The translations under genes were made by a program, and so were the position numbers. This document shows positions 40,582 to 51,257 of a stretch of 64,000 bases of DNA, piece by piece. Position 1 is the stretch's first letter; every line of letters begins with the position of its first letter. Source of the DNA: Proteromonas lacertae. Its lineage: Eukaryota; Sar; Bigyra; Opalinata; Proteromonadidae. Where the stretch lies: assembly GCA_002245135.1 (NCBI GenBank), contig NGBS01000304.1, forward strand, positions 159,685 through 223,684. The letters run 5' to 3'. The notes under the pieces are model-generated. The model had not been told where the DNA came from and searched no databases. It saw only the letters and a program-made list of their open reading frames with translations.

Positions 40582-41493
40582 TTAGTTTACATTCATTGAC
40601 ATTAAATTTTTGTACCTTATATCTCGCATCTTATGAATTCGAGGATATAACAGTAGTAGAACTGATGATATTAGCAAAAATGGTGATAATATATAATAAA
40701 TACAATACAACGTAACCAAGTTGATTCTGAGGGTAAATGGTAGTATCTCTATCACATAAAATCCACATAACATAATTACACTAAAAATATTTGAAAATAT
40801 CGATATGCACGAGAAATTATTGTTTAACTTATCAAACAATAATCCTAATACATACAACGGCATGGATATAACATTGTCAATAATCTTGAAGAGTTTATCA
40901 TTTATCTCAGTTCTACACCATTGATATGCATAAATCACATTATCATCTCCTTTGTATGTCATTGAATATATATAATCAACATTGGCAAAATATAAACGTA
41001 ATACAATATAAACAAGTGTAATTGAAGATATAAAACTACATATAAATATCAATAACTGATTTTGAGATCTATAAACGATATTTGTTTGACTTCTTCTGTT
41101 CTTTATCTCCAAGAACAATAGAAAATTTGAAACAAAAAATGGAGCGAATGAAAAGGTTAAACCAAACGAATGAAGAAATGAATAAAATACACAACCAGTA
41201 TCATTCCTAAATATAATCGGTATTAACCTTCCAAAAATAGTTAAAATTGTACCTGACAGCACTAAAGATAAAGGAGTTCTATATTTGGGCATTCCTGGTA
41301 AATCTCGGTTGAAATACAAATAATATAACGCTAGAATTATAAATAAGCAATAAACAACTAACATTGTAATTACAGCTGCAACTAGTCCTTCACTTGGTGA
41401 AACATGTGGATATACTTGCAGTACATTTCCATAAGGATTTGTATAACCTGATAAATTCATATATTGAAGTGTAGGATTTATTTCAATAAGCAT
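40582..41493 (-). CDS. Seven-transmembrane protein, GPCR-like
   Basis: A single exon of 303 residues starting at the ATG 41491-41493. After a short extracellular N-terminus with N-glycosylation sequons, about seven hydrophobic segments follow, beginning LVAAVITMLVVYCLFIILALYYLYF. Between segments 2 and 3 is a Cys (NDTGCVFYSFLHSFG), with another in the later loop (YQWCRTEIND): the pair that forms the usual GPCR disulphide. Segment 3 ends FLLFLEIKNRR, reminiscent of class C or 7TM-RGS proteins, but there is no Venus-flytrap, RGS or other extra domain. The C-terminal tail is short. It sits between two He_PIG membrane protein genes on the same strand, 113 bp downstream of one and 172 bp upstream of the other. 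The family assignment is tentative. Confidence 0.7.
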   Translation of the reverse strand: MLIEINPTLQYMNLSGYTNPYGNVLQVYPHVSPSEGLVAAVITMLVVYCLFIILALYYLYFNRDLPGMPKYRTPLSLVLSGTILTIFGRLIPIIFRNDTGCVFYSFLHSFGLTFSFAPFFVSNFLLFLEIKNRRSQTNIVYRSQNQLLIFICSFISSITLVYIVLRLYFANVDYIYSMTYKGDDNVIYAYQWCRTEINDKLFKIIDNVISMPLYVLGLLFDKLNNNFSCISIFSNIFSVIMLCGFYVIEILPFTLRINLVTLYCIYYILSPFLLISSVLLLLYPRIHKMRDIRYKNLMSMNVN

Positions 41494-41605
41494 TAGAAGA
41501 AAAAAAGATTAAAAGGTTGTTCTTGAAACGAATACATTTTTAGAATTAAAAAAAACACAAATAGAGTAATATATTAATAGAATGCATTATAATTCTTAAG
41601 TTAAA

Positions 41606-44600
41606 TCATACATATATATTATGTGTTTTTGGTTTTGAAGTACTACCTCTACGATGAACCATTTTATGCTTTCCTGTTAGTAGAATCACAACCACTACTA
41701 CAATTAACACAACCACGATCACAGCAATTACAATACCAGCAATAGCACCACCACTTAATCCATCATCTGAATCTTTCGATTCTTTTGGTTCTTCTAGTTC
41801 TTCTTTAGATTCAATTATCACTGGTTTATCTACTCCAACACCAGCAACAGAAGATAATATACCTCCAGCATTCTTCATTTCTTGGATTATAACTTCAGTA
41901 TTATTCTTTGTTTCACTTATTTTGTTATTCACAACTTCTTGTTCTTCAACTGGAACAATTACTTGAACTTCCAATTTAACAGATGGAGTGTCTTTCAAAT
42001 CCAATTGTCTTCTTCTTCTTCTAATTTCTTCTTTAATTTCAACTAGTATTTGACTTTCTTTTACATTTAATAATTTACTTAAAACTTTTACAATATTTGC
42101 TGTTTCAGATGCTGTTATTGAGGAAGATGTAATATTATTCAATTCAAGATCAAACTTGAAGTATACCGTTCCATTATCTGGATTTACTGGTGGAATAGCA
42201 ACACAATTACTTTCTATTATTCCCCATTTACCACTTGGACTACAATATCTCTTTTGAGTACCAGTTTGATGATTTTCACAGTATTTCTCAACAAAATTAC
42301 CACCTACTGTTTCTGGCCAACCATTTTGACTCTTACAGTGATATTCTATTGAATGAATACTGATGGTTGTTGAAATTGAACCACTTGGATTTGTAGCTGT
42401 TACTGTAAATTCAGTCTTATCAAATCCACTGTTTGTCATTCCAGAAATCATACCACTTGAAATTGAAAATGATAAACCTGTTTTCTCAAATTGATCTAAT
42501 GGTTCTATTGAATATTGATCGATTGTACCAGATACTTTGGGTGTAACTTTATCAATTTCTACACTTCTAATACATTCAATTTCATTGACACTATAAGCTA
42601 TTGATTTTGGAGAAGCTGGAATAATAGTTAATAAAATATCGAATTCTGTCTTACCACTTGGATTTGAACCAATGATAGTAAATTTCATATCTTTAATAGC
42701 TGGACCTAATGACATTCCTGATATTTCACCAGTTCTACTATCTAAAAATAAAGAATAAAATTCTAAATCTTGTTCACAAGTAAATTCTGATATTTTACCT
42801 CCACTGTAAGTTGGTTCACCACTGAAGAATTCACTATTTATTATAATTGTATAAGAACTTTGACTATATTTCAAATTACTTGGAGGTTGTAATGGTGTTG
42901 TTGGTGCAACTGTTGGTGGTTTATCAGTAGTTGGACGAATATATGTTGGTAAATAAGTTGGTATGGATGTTGTTGGTCTTGGAGTAGTTGGTTTTGGTGT
43001 GGTTGGTTTAGAAGTTGTTGGTTTCACTGTAGAAGGTGTTGGACCAGTTGGATTTGGACCTTGAGTTGGATTTGGACCTTGAGTAGGGTTTGGTCCATCT
43101 GTAGGTTTAACTGTAGGATTAGGATCTTGAGTGGGATTGGGACTATCAGTTGGTTTAACGGTAGGGTTTACATCATCACCACCAGTTGGAGCTATAGTTG
43201 GTATATATGTAATAGGTGGAGGAGTAATATAAATATGATCAGCTTCATTTGGTTTTAATAAGAAGAATGTCTCAGTAAAATCAGCACTAACTTCACCATT
43301 ATAATAACTCTTAACACCTGTTGTGATTTGCGATCCATCTGTTGCTAAGATTTGAGCTGCATTTATACCATAAGCTTCCCTTGTTATAGCCACATTCTTT
43401 ATTTTTGCTACATTATTTTCACATAACCCTCTAACTACTCCATCATTTACACCAGCTATTCCAAAGAAACCACTTAAATCATTATATGGAATTAATTTAT
43501 AAGTTTCTAATCCTTTTATAACAGCACCTAATGCAGCAGTACCAGCATCAGAAAAACTATAAACATAAGAATTTGTTTTATCAATTTCACCACAACTAAG
43601 TTGAGAATATTTAATGCCAGAATTAGTTTGTTTGTTTACTTTATTCAAATTGTAAGTTATTGTCATTGCCAAATCTATTCCACTTGCCATACTAGTAGCT
43701 TGACCAGCATGAATTGCAATTATAATCTTATCATGTTGAATAGCAAAAACTAATCTTCCAGTATTATATTCAGGATTTATTGCTATTTTAACTGCTCTTT
43801 CTAATAAATCAGTTTGTTTGTATTCATGAGCTAAGATTGGTTTTGATGCACAATCTATTACATTACCTGTAACTTTACGATGTTTTGTATCACTAAGTGT
43901 TGTATAAATTTCAACCTTATTATCACCTGTTACATATATAACAGATTTACTTAATATCTCAACAAATTGATTTTTGATTATTTCAGTAGTTACTCCTCTC
44001 AAAGGACTTACTTCTAATAAGTTTTCATAAGGAGTTGGTAAAATATAACTGACATTTGAAAATGTATCAAGCAATTGCTTGGTTGTATCTAAATCAGTAG
44101 ATTCAAAGAATAATTCTCTCTTTACTTCATTTAATGTTATTTTTGAATCAAAATCTGAGTTCTTTTCAGCTGAATAAGCAAAGGTAGCTGCTCTATAAAA
44201 TCCAATATGATCTTTATAAGTTGGAATATTTTTCTGAATATCATATTTATAGCCAAACCCTTCAGAATCTATTACAACTTCTCCAATTCCATTAACATCT
44301 TCAAAATCATAACATAATGATGGATCGAATGGTTTTCTGGCATATACTACAGGCTCGATTGAACAATCCCACCAATAAGCTTCCTTTGTTGATGATCCTG
44401 TTCTTTTCAGTATTTGAGCTTCTAAACTACCTTCTTTTTGTAAACGAATTTTATTGAGATTGGTATTAAAGACAGTAGTATAACTTGTCAGCGTATTCAT
44501 GGAGATTATACTTTCAATTTCTCTTAATGGCATGTTCTTTACTAATTCTGCATTAGCATAACCAAGTGCTTTTAATCCACTCACAACTGACTCACTTACG

Positions 44601-44957
44601 GTATATGCATAGGATTTATCAATATCAACAGAAGTAAAAGACATTACAGTTTGTGTAGATGAATCTGTGTAAACAACATTAACCCATGCAACTAATTTCA
44701 ATTCTGTGAATTGACTGTAGGATGAGAAAATTGTCTGAAATGGTGTTTCAATAATCATATGATCTTCAAATAGGTAAATTTCACTGTTAGCAACAGCTTC
44801 ATCAGATCTCCAACATCGATGGGTTATTGGATAAGTGGCACAACCTAAATACATTAGATTTGATAATATACAGGAAAGTTCAATTAATAATAACAAAAAT
44901 AGTAGCTGTGTGAACTAAGAATGATATTAGTATAAGATAAAAATATACCTTTTGCAT
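41606..44957 (-). CDS. He_PIG type I membrane protein with Pro/Thr stalk (1,105 residues)
   Basis: A nine-base first exon (ATG CAA AAG, 44949-44957) precedes a 34-nt intron (44915-44948). The spliced start MQKFTQLLFLLLLIELSC is a good signal peptide. About 530 residues of unrecognised globular ectodomain follow, then a Pro/Thr-rich stalk (repeated NPTQ and KPTTPKPTT). Next come two He_PIG-like modules (DSRTGEISGMSLG and ISSGMISGM) and one sushi-like Cys module (CKSQNGWPETVGG ... KRYCSPSGKWG). A juxtamembrane domain contains a poly-Arg stretch (EEIRRRRRQLDL) that could be a protease site. One span (GAIAGIVIAVIVVVLIVVVV) and a basic tail of about 25 residues end the protein. It shares modules with the giant gene downstream on the same strand. 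A surface receptor or adhesin is likely; the N-terminal domain may be new. Confidence 0.8.
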
Positions 44958-45623
44958 TAGAAAACTGGTGTTTTGTCAGTGAGGTAACACAAGCTTTTTA
45001 ATTGTTGGCTTGATCATAAAAAAACATTAGAAACGCATAGACGAGTAATTGAGTTGGTATAATTCATACATTGCCAATATTATCTACATAATACCATTAT
45101 TTCACAGAATTATCTACAATTCTTGTTCTTTCATAATACACTATCCCATTTTACTGTTTTGAGTTTATCATAAATACATGTTTCTAATTCTATGACATGG
45201 TTTCTTAGTGAAAATATCTGCTACAATATTGTACAGAGGTAAAAACTATAATATTAAATCCATTTTATCTCAATAATTCTATATTTTCCACAATAATAAT
45301 AATATAAACATTATATGATGATTAAAATAGTTTTTAAATATTAGGGGTTTTGAAATTCAATGAAAAAATACCCACAAAATTTAAAAATTGTTTTTACTCA
45401 TTATATAAACATTGTTTTATAATGAATACCACTTTTATCTAATTATATATTACATAGAACTTAGTTAATGGTAAATGCAAAGTATTTCAAAGATATGATA
45501 TTTCAATTAACTCAGTATATCAATTAAAACTTATATCAAAGGATAGATAAATGGAAGAAATAATATATTATTGTATTTAATTGAATAGAAATGTAGTATA
45601 CACTTCAAAATCAAAGATTATTT

Positions 45624-45665
45624 CATTCTATTTTGAAAATTCTTATTTCAAAATAAAATAGAATG
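45624..45665. promoter_or_regulatory. Inverted repeat upstream of gene B
   Basis: Arms CATTCTATTTTGAAA (from 45624) and TTTCAAAATAAAATAGAATG (45646-45665) are complementary except for a two-base bulge, with about 8 nt between them. It occupies the position of the TCTATTTTG/CAAAATAGA inverted repeat upstream of gene A and shares its core, and is likewise followed by TTTACACT. Confidence 0.45.
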
Positions 45666-45748
45666 TTTACACTTCACTATTTCAAGCGTAATAATTCATG
45701 ATATTAACATATCTCGTTCTGTTGGTGATGTATGATGATATGGCGTAT

Positions 45749-45817
45749 GATATGAGGGTTTTACTTTATTTAGCCTAACAGTGATAGTGATGTGATAATA
45801 TATGGAGAGTAGATACT
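45749..45817 (+). promoter_or_regulatory. Conserved two-block promoter module of gene B
   Basis: Block 1 (GATATGAGGGTTTT, 45749-45762) and block 2 (starting GTGATAATAT, ending GAGTAGATACT, 45792-45817) match the gene-A module with one substitution in block 2. The 29-nt gap is the same and block 2 ends about 161 nt before the ATG. Confidence 0.6.
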
Positions 45818-45978
45818 ATTTTAATATACTGATATTAGATATGAAGTCAAAATTCTCATAAGTAGTCTGTAACTGCCTTAAGTAGTAAAAATAATAATAA
45901 ATAATATTATTGGATGGATGATTTGATTGGATGAAATGAGTAATTTCGGTTTAAAAATTTGAAGTTGATATTAACGGT

Positions 45979-48900
45979 ATGAAAACGATATTTCTGAGTA
46001 TATTTGCTATTATTTTATATTGTAATAGTCTTTATTGTTATTGTGAGTGTTTTTGGAGGTAGTACAAACCACTTGAGTATAGTTTTTTTTGATATATTTT
46101 AATTAGGAAGATTAGCAAAAGGTGACAATTTAGTTCCATATGGAACTATTATTACATTTACAACTACAACAACTGATGAAGCTGCTAAAACTGGTGTAAA
46201 GACTACTTATTTAGTGAGTGATAATGTTGTTGTAGCTAAAGTGGGAGATGATAATAAATATATTGTTTATACAGCTGAAAAAACCGAAGATGAAAGTGCA
46301 GGCAGTTTATACACATTAACTTACAAAGATGATTTAAGTGGTGAATGTAGTTCTAGTGATTCAAAGACATTTGAAAGTTGTAAGACTGCTGTTGTTGCTG
46401 CTGCTAAAACTACTCCAGTACATTGTCCAGATGTTGCTGCTCAAGTAAAAACATTGACTATAGAATATACACCAGAAAATTCAGCTATAAGAAATAGATT
46501 ATTAGCTGGTGTTACTATTACTGTAAAAGGTACAGTTGGAGATGCTACTCTAGGTAATATTGATTCAAATAGTGCATCAGTTGATAATACAGAAGCTACA
46601 AAGAAGTTAATAAAGAAATGTGCAACAGGTAGTTACTGTGAAGTTCCAAATGTTCCAGATGGTAAAATTATGACATTTACAGCTGATAATTATGATTATA
46701 CTGTCAGTGATGATGTAGTTGTTCAAAAGAAAGGTGAGGAGTATTTAGTTTATGAAGTAACATCTAAGAAGAATAATGCTGATGTTCAAAGTGTTTATAC
46801 TTTGACATATAAAGATAATTTAAGTGGAAAATGTACAACTGAAAAATTCAATTTTGCTCCTTGTGATGAGAATAATAAGAATGGAATATGTTCCACAACA
46901 CCTTGTATATAATATTTTTGTTTATATAATGAAATAGTAACAAGTATAACATTGAAATATACAAAAGAAACACAATCAGAACCAGCGGCAAGAAGATTAT
47001 TAACTGAAAGTGTAGAAATAATTGCTCCTGGTGATTTAAAAGCTGTAACAGTTACAATAGAAGCAGATTCTGATGGTAATATTAAAGGTGATTTAAGTAA
47101 ATATTTATCAGGTAGTTATTGTGAACTACCAAATGTTCCAGCTGGAACAATTGTAACAATTACATCAACTGATACAACATATACTGTCAGTGATAAGGTA
47201 GTAGTACAAAAGAAGGGTGAAGAGTTTTTAGTTTATGAAGTAAAATCTAAAAAGAATGATGCTAAACAAACAGCTAGTGTTTATACTTTGACATATAGAG
47301 ATAATTTAAGTGGAAAATGCGAATCAGGAAAATTGGTAGATTGTGTGACTGCTGCTGCTGCTTCTGTTAAAGCTGAAAAACCAACTATTTGTCCAGCTGA
47401 TGGTAAATCGTGTATAATAATTATTTATATAATTAATAGTAACTAGTTTAACATTGAAATATACAGCTGGTAGTACACCATCAGTTGAATTAAAAGCTCA
47501 TGCACCAACTAATACAATAACAGGAACACCAACAATTACAATTGTAGAAGATAGTAAAATTGCTTTAACAAACAATGAATTAAATAAATACTTAGCAGGT
47601 AATATTTGTGTAGCAGAAACACCAACGACTACAAAAGTTCCAGATGGATCAATAGTGCAATTTACAACAGGAAGTTTACCTGATGTATTAACATATTATG
47701 TAAGTGATAATAATGTATTAGTGAAGAAAGGAGATAATGATTATTTAGTTTATACAGTGAATAAAAAAGAAGATGTGACAGAATCAAGCAATGTAGTGGG
47801 AAGTAAATATCCATTATCATTATTAAAAGATAAAAGTGGATCATGTAGCAGTGACAAAAAGACATTTACTGATTGTAAAGATGGAAATACAGCAGTAGCT
47901 ATTTGTACAAATCCTGCATCTACTTGTATAATATATATTAAAAATAATGTATTATAAAAATAGTAACACAATTAATAATAAAATATACCCCAGCAACTGC
48001 AGCAAGAATAAGATTATTAGCTACAGCTTCAGTAACTGTAACATCCTTACCAACAGAAGTAATTACTTCAGCAACATTTAAGACAATAGAATTAACAGGA
48101 ACAGATACATTGAAAAATGAAATGGCAAAATATGTTACTGGTAATTATTGTCCAGTTACTCCATCTCCACCATCAACTACAAAAGTTCCAGATGGATCAA
48201 TAGTGCAATTTACAACAGGAAGTTTACCTGATGTATTAACATATTATGTAAGTGATAATAATGTATTAGTGAAGAAAGGAGATAATGATTATTTAGTTTA
48301 TACAGTGAATAAAAAAGAAGATGTGACAGAATCAAGCAATGTAGTGGGAAGTAAATATCCATTATCATTATTAAAAGATAAAAGTGGATCATGTAGCAGT
48401 GACAAAAAGACATTTACTGATTGTAAAGATGGAAATACAGCAGTAGCTATTTGTACAAATCCTGCATCTACTTGTATAATATATATTAAAAATAATGTAT
48501 TATAAAAATAGTAACACAATTAATAATAAAATATACCCCAGCAACTGCAGCAAGAATAAGATTATTAGCTACAGCTTCAGTAACTGTAACATCCTTACCA
48601 ACAGAAGTAATTACTTCAGCAACATTTAAGACAATAGAATTAACAGGAACAGATACATTGAAAAATGAAATGGCAAAATATGTTACTGGTAATTATTGTC
48701 CAGTTACTCCATCTCCACCATCAACTACAAAAGTTCCAGATGGATCAATAGTGCAATTTACAACAGGAAGTTTACCTGATGTATTAACATATTATGTAAG
48801 TGATAATAATGTATTAGTGAAGAAAGGAGATAATGATTATTTAGTTTATACAGTGAATAAAAAGAAGATGTAACAGAATCAAACAAGATAGTGGGAAGCA

Positions 48901-49855
48901 AATATCCATTATCATTATTAAAAGAAAAAAGTGGATCATGTACAAATGAAAAGAAGACATTTACTGATTGTAAAGATGGAAGTACAGCAGCTATTTGTAA
49001 AGATGCAACTACATGTATATAAAATAAATAATAATAATCTATAATGTGAATAGTAACAAGTTTGACATTGAAATATAAAGAAAAATCAGGTTCAGTAGAA
49101 GCCTCAGTAGAAATATCATCAGATCCAGAAAATGCAATTGTAAAGCCAACATTTAAGAAAATAGAATTAGAAGGAGATATAAATGCTACATTAAATAACC
49201 AAATGAAAGATTATGTTAGTGGTGAATATTGTTCAAAAAATAATGATGATATTACAACTAATATTACTCCATCGGTTATTCCATCTGATAAAATTGTCAA
49301 AGAGAATATAACATTAACAAAAAAAGAAGCTACTCATCTATTTGCTTCTGATAGAATATATGTAAAAACTGAAAATTATCAATTGGTTGTTGAATGTGAG
49401 AGAGAAAATAGTATATCTTTAATTATAATATAATATATATAGAAGATAATAATTATACAGTCTATACTGTAAAAAAGAATACAGATAAAACAGTCGTAAT
49501 AGATGCAGGAAAGTCAGGTGTAATTGATGGAAGTAAATTAGGAGGTGAAGAATTTGGTTGTCAATTCTCCAAACAATTTGTTTCATTGAATTATATTACA
49601 CAAAAGTGTAATGAAGCAGTTAAGAATGTGACTGATGATTTAAATGATATTAGTGAATACTTAGAAAGCTCTTATTCATTTACTAAAGATACAGAATCAA
49701 ATGATGTGTATTTCTATAATGATAAGACAGTTGGTGATAAATATGGTGTAGTTGTTAGTGAATCTGAATCTGGAATTCAAAAGATGGAAGATGGATCAAT
49801 TAGATCAGTTCCAATTGTTATTGCTTTATTAGCAGTTATTTTACTGTTGATTTAA
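45979..49855 (+). CDS. Secreted GPI-type repeat protein B, paralogue of A
   Basis: Exons: 45979-46027, 46107-46904, 46938-47411, 47440-47925, 47964-48473, 48512-49014, 49054-49410 and 49443-49855. The first exon encodes MKTIFLSIFAIILYC, almost as in gene A; the last encodes the same C-terminal module and GPI-type tail (RSVPIVIALLAVILLLI). Between are more copies of the same module (PxGxIVxFT ... YxVSDxVVVxK ... YLVYxV ... LSGKC). All junctions are phase 1. Exon 6 is one base short (503 nt) because an A run near 48860 has five instead of six A, which truncates the frame at TAA 48871-48873; with that base the gene would encode about 1,196 residues. Gene B lacks two introns present in gene A. 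Predicted surface protein, function unknown. Confidence 0.82.
47632..48880 (+). repeat. 548-bp tandem repeats within gene B (about 2.3 copies)
   Basis: The block beginning ACAAAAGTTCCAGATGGATC recurs at about 47632, 48180 and 48728. The first two complete copies, including their 38-nt introns (47926-47963 and 48474-48511), look identical. The third matches to about 48860 and then diverges into an older, related sequence. Confidence 0.9.
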
Positions 49856-50169
49856 ACAGTATGAGATTTATTACTCTCGATATACCAACTTATTTGTTTG
49901 TGTTTTGGGTGTGAATAAATCTAAAATGAAAGTTCGTCTTAATGAGCCTTTAATTTGTCGAAAACTTAAAAACGAGAGTATTTATATAATTCTTATAATA
50001 AGACCTTAATTAATAGTTGCTACTATGCTTAGACCAGTTATATAAGTTGATTTGAGAAATACTGCTCAATTTAGTCAATTTAAAAATGAAATGAGTCTTT
50101 TCATAGAACTGTTTTATTTGTATTTAAATAATAACATAAAGAACATAATAAAACAAAAATATATAAAAA
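49856..50169. other. Convergent intergenic region between gene B and the BLTP1 gene
   Basis: About 310 bp of AT-rich sequence between two convergent stops. The first 60 bases resemble the sequence after gene A (GTATGAGATTTATTACTC right after the stop in both), so the shared 3' untranslated region belongs to the duplicated gene. Nothing else is recognised. Confidence 0.6.
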
Positions 50170-51211
50170 TTAATAATGAGATAATTGAGTAGTTTGATCA
50201 GTTATAGATTTAAACACATTCAACGTTTCTTCACATAAATCTAAGTAACTTTCAATATATTGAGGAATTACTTTCTTATTTTCACCTATTAAACGAGAAA
50301 CGGAAGGAGTTGATTCACCTAATACAGATATTTGAGGATCTAATATAAACTCAGTATCAGGAGGAAGTATTAATTCAATTGATTTCTTTGATTCAGTAGA
50401 TGTTTCATTTACAACTACACTTGAATGTTTAGCTGTTGGTTTACTTAATGATTTCATTAATGTATTTTTCATTGTAAATAATAGATTATAATCTGTATAA
50501 TTCACTGAAACATTGATTTTATCTTTAAATTTTGTTCTAAATGATTCAACAATGATTATTCTTGAATCATGAGATGGAGTTGAAGTAAATGGTTCTATTG
50601 CAGACATATCTAATTGAGTGGATGGAATTGTAACTATCTTCTTTTGAGTATTATGTTCTGTTCGAACTAAATTGATTCCTTTTACATCTAATGTCAAAAT
50701 TCTCTTTATTTCACTATCACAATCATGACCTAAGATATTAGCTATTGACACATCTGTTAATATTCGACTTACTGCATTTCCTTTTGTTACTATGATTTGT
50801 AATAATGTTGGATTTGTACTTTCAGATCTATTATATAATAATAATATAAATATATAAATACAATGTCACTTTTGTATTAGAGAATGATAAATCCAATGTT
50901 CCTTGAGGTGGTAATGCTATTATTTCAACTTCTTCATTATCATAAAAGTCAAACATATCACCTTTTTCATCATCATCTTCTTCATCATCATCTTCATCAC
51001 TCTCATCATCATTATTATTATCACTTTCATCACTATCAGAAACAATACCACTTCCACTCATTTTAGAATGATTTCGATGATGATGATGATGATGATGTTG
51101 GTGATCTGAGGAAATACCTAATGGTTTAAATGTAGTTTCTGTTACTGCAGAGATAATCATCGTTATACAAGAAGAGAATTTTCCACTATTTTTAATTATA
51201 TAAATAATAAT

Positions 51212-51257
<46 letters not shown>

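Larger units (their letters stand above)
44958..45978. other. Long divergent intergenic region before gene B
   Basis: About 1,020 bp without coding signal, between the divergently transcribed He_PIG gene and gene B. The gene-B half contains the inverted repeat and the two-block module shared with gene A. The other half is plain AT-rich sequence in which I see nothing specific. Confidence 0.65.

Noticed and set aside
43061-43258. Small plus-strand open frame opposite the He_PIG receptor stalk
   Set aside because: It is antisense to the Pro/Thr-rich stalk and has no features of its own.
51211-51255. TA-rich tract as an origin or matrix-attachment site
   Set aside because: It lies within a GT...AG intron of BLTP1 that joins exons in frame. 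Simple TA expansion is sufficient.
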